Assembly: GCA_003640385.1 (NCBI GenBank)
Contig: RCAB01000035.1
Coordinates: forward strand, 62,001-126,000
Length of the DNA: 64,000 bases
Direction of reading: 5' to 3'
Source: Setaria digitata
Lineage: Eukaryota > Nematoda > Chromadorea > Rhabditida > Setariidae
The notes under the pieces were generated by a model, which searched no databases, was not told the DNA's origin, and saw nothing but the letters and a program-made list of their open reading frames with translations. Position numbers and translations under genes: made by a program. Positions 55,103-64,000 of the stretch are shown here, one piece after another. Positions within the stretch are counted from its first letter, which is position 1; every line of letters begins with the position of its first letter.

Positions 55103-56925
55103 ATGACATATTACAATAAGATTGTTCAAACGGAAATATCAGAACCCGTAAACGTGACAATTCCAGCCTCTAATACGGACAGTTTAGTGGTAAGCACTTT
55201 ATATATTCTTTTTGTCTGTTTCTTCAATTTATATATCTATATGTAAATTCAATAAAATGCACAATATATGCAGCGTAATTGCAGCTATCGAACTTATACG
55301 GCAGTCAGTCCAGTTTTATCAAGATATGATTTTAGTGTGAATGGCCCCCGTTTAAATGAAGTAATCCGATGTATAAAATAGTATAAGCATGTTTCGAAGC
55401 ATTATAAATTTCTTCGTTTTTCAGTTTCTATAATCTGGAATTAATTTGTTCCTCACTTAATTACCGTATAATAACAAATGAAACATCGTTTTGCATATAG
55501 GTTGCATACGATTACGGGGTCTTCAATGGTTATGTATTGGAAGGTACAAGTCGTGGGAGTGTCTGGGGTGTTGTTGGGGTTTCTCGGGTGGCGTTGTGGA
55601 GAGTGTCTTTGATAAGATAGGGGAATGCGAAGGTATTTTATTAAAATTTCAAGTTGGGTAAATTTGACTAGACTGCAACTTTCGTGAATTCAATTACTAC
55701 TGAAGAAATTTCAAATGGGGCAGTTCAGTTCTTGTTAAGTCTGCTAAGCATAAAATTTGCAGTAGTAGTATGAAATTCTAGAATGACTTAAAAAATAACA
55801 GCGCATCTTTTCCCATTTTTGTTTTTGTTAGTAATCACCAGGAATAAATATTTCTCCTGATTTACTTCTAGGCAACATTTGTTGTAAAAAAGATCGAGGA
55901 TGATGAATTAGCAGACGAAATGCAAGAATCTTCAGACAGTGAAAGCGAAATTGAACCGTCTGTATACGAGAGACGAAGGGAGTTAAATGCCTGGCGAACT
56001 GTATTAGCCGAAAAACTTTTCATTGAAGCTAGAAGGAAGCTCTATACTGAGAAATTAAACCAGGTTTCTGTTTAACTTTTGTTGCTTATCATTTTTAAAG
56101 TTGCAGAATTAATGATAAATCATAAATGATAGGTGGTTAGGTTTTTGGGTGGATTGGGAATTTTCAACTTAGCAGAATTGGTTTCAATGGTGATAATTCG
56201 TTATTTTTGTTATAGCTGGAAAAGAGACAAGCCGAAGTTTTGAGCCAGGAGGCAGCAGATTTTATTAAAAAGAAAGAAGAAATCCTTAAGGCATATCATG
56301 ATAGATTGCAGGTAAAAATTATCACAGTCGTGTAAGTTTTCTGATGCGTAGGTCTTTGTCTGACTGCTTATTTTCCATCAGTATTAAAGAAGACAAGTTC
56401 ATTTCAGTATATTGAAGTTATTCGAGCACTTCGAACAGAGTCTTTGAAGCGACGTACCATCGGTCAACTAGAGTGTGCCCAGCAAAATTTGAATAACAAT
56501 AAACGAATGGCATATGAAAAGGTTGAAAACGATATTTGGACGAAAATTCAGAAGCTGGATGATGACATGAAAAGATGCACAAGGGAATATGTGAATTTTT
56601 GTCGAGGTATTGTTTTTTCATGACTCAAAAATTGAGCTAAGACAGTATTAGTTTTAATTTTGTGTATGGGCGGTGAGAATAAAAAAACCAGCCGGTTATA
56701 ATATGATATTTCTTTAGTGGAGGTAGAAACAGTTCTCTTTCAGAATTCGAACGAAGTAAGGAACGAGAACGAAGGAAACGAAAACGTTATCCAGTTGCAA
56801 ATGTAATTGAACGATTATTGGGTGATGCTGTTTCCTCGCTGATAGATCCGTACGATGAAAATGTTGACGAGGATCTCTATGTTTGTGAGCAAGCTTTAAA
56901 AGCTGTAAATGGAAGAGAGAACTAA
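55103..56925 (+). CDS. BRMS1/Sds3-family subunit of Sin3-HDAC complexes
   Basis: Coiled-coil scaffold of histone-deacetylase co-repressor complexes in the nucleus (family role). Five exons, 251 codons: 55103-55189, 55872-56063, 56216-56311, 56408-56606, 56744-56925. After a short N-terminus comes an acidic stretch (DDELADEMQESSDSESE), then the Sds3-like region starting ERRRELNAWRTVLAEKLF and continuing LYTEKLNQLEKRQAEVLS, a long helical core (about residues 60-190) with IRALRTESLKRRTIGQLECA and EKVENDIWTKIQKLDDDM. These fit the BRMS1 pattern of Arg-rich entry, KLxxEKL heptads and xESLKxKxxxExxxA. A basic cluster (ERERRKRKRYP) is a likely nuclear signal. An in-phase extra exon at 55274-55360 is possible. 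Family-level call is good; BRMS1 versus BRMS1L/SDS3 is open. Confidence 0.82.
55274..55360 (+). CDS. Possible in-phase cassette exon of the BRMS1-like gene
   Basis: Flanked by ATATGCAG on the left and GTAATC on the right, 87 bases, phase 0 on both sides, with no stop. It encodes 29 residues including YTAVSPVLSRYDFSVNG. Inclusion or skipping both leave the downstream frame intact. No similarity recognised. Confidence 0.3.
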
Positions 56926-57338
56926 CAATAATTTTATCTGCATCGTTTTGTACTCTGCAAGCTGTCTTTTGCTCACTGAAAACAAATTTCTCGAAATAGT
57001 AGATAATTGTAAATACAGCTGGGCTGAATGCTTATTTCACTGCGTAGTTGGGAGTGATGGATAAAATTAAAATGAAGAAATGTGAGGTTGTTGGAAGTGT
57101 TCGAGGAAAATCGATCTCTGCATTTATCTTGGCTGCGCGATACTTTTCTTCATTATTGTTTCATATTGTCCCTTTCCCCCTCCTTCCCCTCTTCAGTCCA
57201 CCTAAACAAGAACAATTAGTTTTCGGCATAAAGAAATAGAACACTTAAGCTTGACTTACTCATTTTAAATATAAAATGAATTCGCTACTCAGTGACAGAC
57301 TTCTACTTAAGTTGGCAAAGTAAAATTATTTTTTAGTT

Positions 57339-57637
57339 TTGAAGTTCTGATGTAATATAATTGTCTTCACTATTTTAGTGTTATTAAAATTGCAGGCCAA
57401 ATCTCGGTTCGTTTCTTAAGCGAAATTTCAATTTTTGGTTTTGGTTAGGGCACATAGTCGGAAATATAAAATGGATTTGCGATCTGACATGTTCGAAGGC
57501 CTGGATATTTTATTCATATTGCTCAAACAACGTCAGTTTTTGAAAGGTCGTATTTTACGTAGTATTGGTTAACATTTCCTCAGGGTTAACACTGATGATT
57601 ACTTCCAGTATTGAAGTTCCGATGTAATATAATTGTC
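57339..57637. repeat. Two copies of a 27-base direct repeat
   Basis: Copies at 57339-57365 and 57611-57637 differ at one base (C/T at position 10 of the unit). Similarity resumes after a 14-base gap with TTATTAAAATT in both copies, so the original duplicated unit was longer. Confidence 0.7.
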
Positions 57638-58678
57638 ATTATTAAAATTATCTCTTTCGACTGTGTCATTGAATATTTCTACTTTGATTTGCCGAACTCA
57701 TTTGGATTATTCTTATTTTCACTGTCTTACCGCATTATGCAGAAAATTATTCGGTATTGCTTAGTATCCTCTAAAAGTAGATGTAATGTTAAGTGAGGGT
57801 TTCTGTCGGATGATTTCAGTAATTTTTTTAAAAAAGGATAAGGACGATAGATCTGATAATTCCTCTAGCAAGCAATTCTTATTACTCAACACTTGATCTT
57901 CACTTCTCATCTTAAGATATTTTATCAGTTATTATTTTGAACACATTGCTGTCGGGATGGAGTATCTGTCATCTGAAATATTTCCCTATGTATCGGATAT
58001 GATTCAATTGCAGTTGACTGTTTAAAGTAAAATATTGTCATTTCTACCTTATTCATAAGAAAACGAAATAATCAGCGCTATGGAATTGTGAAGGCCTCGC
58101 ATCCTTAATTTCTGATATGTTCAAAAAGTGCTGCCATTGATTGTCACCAGTGATATTTGTATATCCCATTTGGATTGTTTGTTTGATGCCAAATCCGTTG
58201 CTCATCTGGGCTGATTCACCAGAACTGTGTAGCCTTTCAACAGCACATGTTACCGTGATAGTACTGCTGACATTTTAAAAGATAGCGGTAGATGGACTTG
58301 TTATAATTTCTTTTCCTGCTTTCTTATATATTGTTTATGGCATTCATCAAGAGTGTTATCTTTTGTATAAATGAATTAAAAGCGTTTTGTCTAACAGTGG
58401 TGTTCATTTTGCCCACCCATTTCATATCATTATTTGTCAAAAGCAAAATATGGCAACAACTTATCTTCCGTGTTCTTACGATACAAAAAATTTGTTGAGT
58501 GGATAAGGAAAATTTTTTTCATGCAGCCTGGTTCGTGTTCTGGGGTACAAATTTTGTTGTTTCATCTCAATTCTTTAAGGAATTTTGTCTCGTCTTATTG
58601 AGTTTCGGAATTATAGTACCTCACAAAAAAGATTCCAGCTCGATAGTTACTCAACCTTCATTTATTTTGTAGAAATAG

Positions 58679-58687
58679 GATTTCCAG
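58679..58687 (+). promoter_or_regulatory. Probable spliced-leader acceptor of NAA35
   Basis: GGATTTCCAG ends one base before the ATG at 58689. Confidence 0.5.
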
Positions 58688-58688
58688 G

Positions 58689-61600
58689 ATGAGTGAAAAA
58701 GATGAGGTGCAGTTTGGCGAGCTGCAGAAATTGATTTCTGATGGTATGGCGTTTGTTTGTGAGAGAAATAATGAAAACTCACAACCTCAAACAACAACGG
58801 TTGATATTACCGATGACTTTTTTGCAGAATGTAAAAGTGAGTTTCAAGTTTTTTAATTAATGTTCCCCTCTCACTAGGACAAATTTTTCATTTCTGAGTT
58901 CTGGCAGGAAGGTAGTTAAATTAAGTAGGTGAAGGGAGTAGGTTGAAATGTCGAATCAGGTACCCAGAATTGATTTCGAAATGACTTGAAAAGGGTTTAC
59001 AGAATACAGTTTCTGAACTTCGTAAAAAAATCCCTTAAATTTTAGGAGCTGCGATGTAAATCTGGTTTTCGAAGCAAATTTTGTCTGTTGAGGATGGTGA
59101 GAGTTAACAACAATCTGGAACTTTATTTTACAAGAAATTGGTGTTGTTGCTAATAAAAGCTTTGCTCTTGAAATTTTCAGGATTAGGTAATGGCGAATTA
59201 GTAATGGCTAGTGATTTTCAACTCTCAGAAGCAATGAGTGCTATAGGTTGGTTTCATATTTTCAGTTTAATTTTTTAAAACTGATTTAAGTCAGAAAATT
59301 TTGCCTAATTTAATCAATTTTCAATTATGCATGTTTATTATCCATATCGCATATGCTAGACTGAAAAGCACTGCAAGGTTTCTAAGCAGTTGACTCTAAA
59401 ACAATCTTCAATTCAAGGTATTAAATTGGTTTCCATTTGACATGCTACTTTTCCGATACAATTTGGGTCTTATTTGATGTAAAAGTTCATGTTATTAGGT
59501 TTTTTAAGACAGTAAGAATTGAGATGTCGTTAAAAAAAATTTCTAGAACTTATGGATCCCAAGATGGATATTGGGATGAAACCGTTTGATCCGTCAACAG
59601 CTTTTGAGAGTTTAATTGCAAATGGACGCTTAAACGTTACCAATATGAATGAACGAGAGATGGTAGCAACAATGGATGCTATGTTAGCTTCACTGATTTC
59701 GTGGCTTGAGGGGAATTCTATTGCACAAACGGTGAGTATTACTGCTTGGCAGAAGGCAGAATCTTAATTATTATGATTGGTAAGATTTTTATTTTCTTTT
59801 TTTACATGAAAACTGGAATATGCATGCTTCTATAATGTTGGAACTCATTTATTTAGATTGAGCAGTTAAAAAGCAGTTAAAAATCGGTTACGGGATAATA
59901 TTAGTGTAAATTTTTCAAATCTAGAATTTTCATTCGTATTTATTTTTATTTTACGGTAGAATATATAAAGAAGAAGACTAGTTCTCTTTCGAAAATTTGT
60001 CCCCTGTAACTACTTATTTTAGATGAAAGGAAGATCTTTCTATATATTTATGATATTTACAGTTGCTGACATGTGTTTTCTTAAACCACATGGAATCGGT
60101 AACTGATTCTTTGTTATCGGCCTTTTCATACGGTGTCTTGGAACTTACAACAGTTTTTCGTCATATTATACAAATCGCTTCTGTTTATGAAGAAGTACGC
60201 TTTATCATACTTTCTTTGAAACCTTCATGTGAAGATCTGTAATGCGTTTTTCTTGTGATTCTTTGGTTAAAAAATTCTTATGAAAGCAAACAAATAGTGC
60301 CGGCATATAGGTCATTACAGCTGATTTTTAAAATCCATTTATATATAGTTTCTCTAGAACCTTACAAGATGGCATGGCAGAACTCAAAATGGATCTGATT
60401 ATGTTTGGAGAAGTAGAATTTCATTTGCTTATACATCTGTAGACTTTTCCCAAGAATTTCCATACTCAGTGTTTTTTTTTCATGAAAAAGATATTTTAAA
60501 ATTTCAATTTAATATATAAAAAAAAACAGTTCTGTGTGAGGACATTTTCTGTTGCAGCTCTCATTCCAGTGCATAAATAAATTTCATAAGGCTTAAAGGA
60601 ATTTATTACTTCAGGAAGATTTTAATGGGTATGCAGTGCAGCTTCATTTGTTACCATTATCTAAATTAACAAGCTCATTGAAAGGAGCCGAAATTGATTT
60701 ACAAAGGAGGATAAAAGTGAATTATTTTCATTGCTTTGTATAAATAATGGTTGACAAGCTGTTACGGAAGACTTTTAATATTTAATAAAAAATGGTTATG
60801 GTATCAAAATACTATCTTCTCTGTATGAGGACAACGCGGGTTAATTTCAATTTAAGATAAACAAAAACAGTTCTATTCTGTTGCAGCAAAAGCCAGCTAA
60901 TCAAGAATTATTGGATGCGGTGTTATATCGTATACAGTTCGTACGCCTTATGCTTCTTTCCCTGAGTTTGTTGGTTCAGTCTCCCACAAATGTTTATCCT
61001 CGATCAAACTCCCATAGTTATTTCAGGTACATTAAAATCCGTAAAAATTTATAAAATATAAAGCTTCTTTCTTTTTCCTACGTTTTATCGTAGGGATTAT
61101 TGTGTGTTTAATTTTCATATTAGCCTCATTAGCACTTCTCTCCCCTCAAAAACAATAATTTCATTAAGAAAATTCCTCCATGTAGTCGATTCACTAAAAT
61201 AGCTTATTTCATGTAAATGTAAAAAATCATAGGCCCAATTTGGAAGAATGTGCTTTGCATTTAAACATTGTTTGTTTGCTATTGGATAAAATGGAATCAA
61301 CTATATCATTAGGACTGCAACCACCAGGAAAGGATGATGGTATTTTGGATAATTTCTGATTTTTTTTTTTTGTTTTTTCCAATTTTCCAACTTGAAAATT
61401 TTATCAGAAATAGTCATGATTTTTCTCAGGTATTGGTTTTTATGTTTCTGAATTTTACTCGTATATTCAGTTCTTTATTTGTATGTTTGCTTATTACATA
61501 TCGGTGGTTTATTTCACAGCTCCAGCTAAAAGATCATTATATTTGATTCACCCGTTGAACTTTCATTAGTTTTGGCTTGTCATAGATTTGTCAATTTCGA

Positions 61601-64000
61601 TATTTTCGCTCCTTCAGGAGATTATGCCTGGCTGCCGGCTTTCGAACCCGATATCAACCGAAGACAGTTGCCCCCAACATTTCCACGTAATACCAAAATG
61701 GTAAATCGAGCGGAAACTATGCAGTATTTAAAGAAACTTTGTTCAAAAATCTCATCTATCACTACCGAATTACCTGCAAAAGTTTCCAATATTGAAGATA
61801 TCATTGTAATTTTTTTTATTCAGTTTTTGAGCAAATTTATGAAAAGGAAAATTTATTTGTATAAACTACAAGAACTCTGTGTTTATCAGAAATTGTCAAG
61901 CTCTAATATCTGTTGTTTTAGTCCACCGTAAAAAATTCTTACTCATCTTTCTCTGCATCCATTGAGAACTGTGGTTTGAATCAATTCATTGAATATTATT
62001 ACTGTTCTTATCACTAGCGAATAAAGCACTAAAGTTGCATTTAATCAATTTAAGGTATCAAACCGTTGAAATTTTAGATCTTTATGGAACTTGTATGCTA
62101 TCAAATTAACATTTAGTAATCTACCAACTTTCAGGATTATTTACGGACTTTCAGCTTGTCCGACAGTTGTGTTTTATCTCGTTCGCTGCTGCAGATGGTT
62201 CTGTTTCCTAGTGATGATAATATTTTGGGACGTACACAGCTTTCCACTGTCATTGTTGACTCGGTTCGCATGTTTGCCGCACCACCAGTTCTTGATCCAA
62301 TGTAATTCATTATATTTTCAAGATATGTTTCAGTATCACTATGTCTGTTTCTAATTCAGTAAATTCGAAATATCTCGGGAAATCTTTTATCTTTAGGAGG
62401 AGTTAGCAGTTATTTATAAATTATTAATTATTCATGCTATCCTTTTTTTTTTTTTTGCTCATCACTTGAAAATTGGGGAATTTATTGGACGTATTTTTTT
62501 GTTTCTTTTGTTTGCTTTTAATTTTCTTTCGTTTCAATTCTTTTTCAGGAGTCAAGCTTTCAGTGTGGAACAATGTCGTGAATGCTGGGAAGAATTTATA
62601 AACGATTCTGTAAAAGTTTTTCTTGGTGTGATTCAAATGTTTGGACTCAATCCAGCGCGGCAGCGTGAAAAAATTATTTGTTGTATTGAAGATTTTTCGA
62701 CATTGCAATCTGAGGTTCGTTTCAGCGCTGCATTGTGTTCTTGTCTGAATTAAGTCCAGCTGGAATGAGATTGATATTGTTTTAAGCCAGTTGAAAATTG
62801 AAATGAAACATTGGAGTTTTAATTTGTCGTTATTTATATTTCGGTTTTGTGGTTTAACTCACTTTGATGCAAAAGACTACCACTTTCGGAATGGATCGGG
62901 GTATCAAATCATTTTTTGCATTTTACGATGTTTGTTCATTAGGCATTTTCAGACTTGTATTTTGTAAATTAAGGCAATTACACCAAAAAACATAAATTTG
63001 TAAAGACTAATTTGAAAAAATTGAACAGAATATAAATCTACACGTTATTCACATTTATGCTCCAGGCTGAAAGAGCAGAGAATGCATTTGACTTATACTA
63101 CTTCGGGCAGGAATCATCGATAAATCTCTCTTTGACGTCTTTCGTGATGTTGCATACACTGTCTCTCATAAAATATCATTTCTATTTATCTTTTTACCTC
63201 GATCTCTTCGCCTCATTTGAATATTCTTATGTTTATTGGTAAGTGTTTTTACTTTTATTCTTCTAATTTTCCGTTAATAATCTCCTAACTCAAAATGCTT
63301 CGTAGTTTAGTTATTTTCATTTATTCCTGTAGCATTATTAGCATAATTTATTTTCCCAAGGCTTTGAAGATATGCGATCAGATTGAAAAGATTGTCCCTT
63401 TTTCCTAGTCTTTTTTCTAGTAATAATAGGATTAATAGTGAAAAGAAGTTATTAAGTGATTTCGCTGATTTTAATCCTTTATATTTTTGTTGGATTTCTT
63501 TCCTTACTTGTATTTACAGGTATCTAAGCGAAGTTATATTTAAATGGTTAGTGAATACCTTAGATCGCTCCCTTACGCTCGTGGCTGCTGGCGAAAAAAG
63601 GAGTAAGCCTTTTTAGATTTAATGAACCGCTCTAAACACATCATGCATTAGCGAAAATAGTAGTTCGTTTAATCGAAAAAGAAGTTATATTTAAAAATTT
63701 TGGTGTTATGGAGTATTTTTAAAAACAATATATTTGAAATTTGAAATAGAAATGTTATAATTAAGAAATAATATTGTAGTGTCAAAAGTACGGAAGAAAA
63801 GTGATCGTAAAAAATTGTCGAAATGTAAGAAAGAAATTGAGTTGAAGAAGAAAGCTAGTGAAAAGCAACGGTTTTTATTATTTTATCGAGCACAGGCCAA
63901 AGTAGCGGAAGCATTCTTTATGGTTAGCTATTCATTTTTCAGTTCTTATCTACTGAGATTTTAACATGGAGTTGTCTGGTTATTTATCGCTTAATGCAGC
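58689..64000 (+). CDS. NAA35: NAA35 (Mak10), auxiliary subunit of the NatC N-terminal acetyltransferase (3' end outside window)
   Basis: Large scaffold subunit that anchors the NatC catalytic subunit NAA30 to ribosomes (family knowledge). Thirteen exons give 600 codons so far (human 725): 58689-58836, 59181-59246, 59547-59731, 60063-60194, 60615-60716, 60887-61026, 61233-61339, 61618-61805, 62135-62301, 62549-62714, 63066-63238, 63520-63602, 63780-63922. An acceptor TTAATGCAG at the right edge starts the next exon at 64000. Diagnostic stretches: VDITDDFFAEC, EAMSAIELMDPKMDIGM, SLISWLEGNSIAQT, RRQLPPTFPRNTK, CVLSRSLLQ, FGLNPARQREKI, YVYWYLSEVIFKWL, and a Lys-rich linker (KKSDRKKLSKCKK) in the last visible exon. 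The order matches Mak10 throughout. The Caenorhabditis orthologue is, as I recall, natc-1. Confidence 0.94.

Larger units (their letters stand above)
56926..58688. other. Intergenic, no gene seen
   Basis: 3' UTR of the BRMS1-like gene and upstream DNA of NAA35. It holds the dispersed repeat listed at 57339. No supported coding segment. Confidence 0.5.

Overview
The window reads as nuclear DNA of a nematode, most likely a clade III (spirurid/filarial-type) worm. The DNA is AT-rich, genes have many short exons with GT-AG introns of about 100 to 500 bases, and nearly every start codon sits 0 to 12 bases after a splice-acceptor-like AG, as expected for spliced-leader trans-splicing. The protein set (a nematode-type CK1/TTBK kinase, a GW182/AIN homologue, a gly-4-like GalNAc transferase) also fits. 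Genus and species cannot be decided from this sequence. I see no prokaryotic features, CRISPR array, transposon body or convincing tRNA/rRNA gene.

Layout, all confident genes on the + strand: 1-1986, 3' part of a CK1/TTBK-family kinase (5' end outside the window); 4000-5020, a GC-richer stretch with TG/CA repeats and four CACGTG E-boxes; 5116-5379, a possible small one-pass membrane protein; 6870-13620, a GW182/TNRC6 (AIN-type) miRISC scaffold in 20 exons; 18959-25445, the pre-mRNA cleavage endonuclease CPSF3 (CPSF-73) in 14 exons; 29113-34434, a GALNT2/GLY-4-type polypeptide GalNAc transferase in 14 exons; 36308-37686, a p24/TMED4-9 cargo receptor; 38903-42157, a membrane-anchored short-chain dehydrogenase; 44218-48039, the 2-oxoglutarate dehydrogenase E2 subunit DLST; 49368-52425, a TREX-like DEDDh 3'-5' exonuclease; 55103-56925, a BRMS1/Sds3-family Sin3-HDAC subunit; 58689 to the right edge, the NatC auxiliary subunit NAA35 (3' end outside the window).

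The genes do not form one pathway. They are housekeeping functions: mRNA 3'-end formation and miRNA silencing, secretory-pathway glycosylation and traffic, mitochondrial TCA cycle, chromatin repression, DNA turnover and N-terminal acetylation. Intergenic gaps of 1.2 to 5.3 kb give no clear sign of operons.

Exon boundaries were placed by hand from reading frame, splice consensus and recalled family similarity. The assembled models are in frame throughout. No search was run, so orthology statements rest on motif recognition. The points most worth a second look are an RRM-like domain in the GW182 homologue, a DLST intron whose expected 3' splice AG reads AT, an exonuclease with a long NLS-bearing insertion, an E-box cluster, and a few orphan coding-looking segments.
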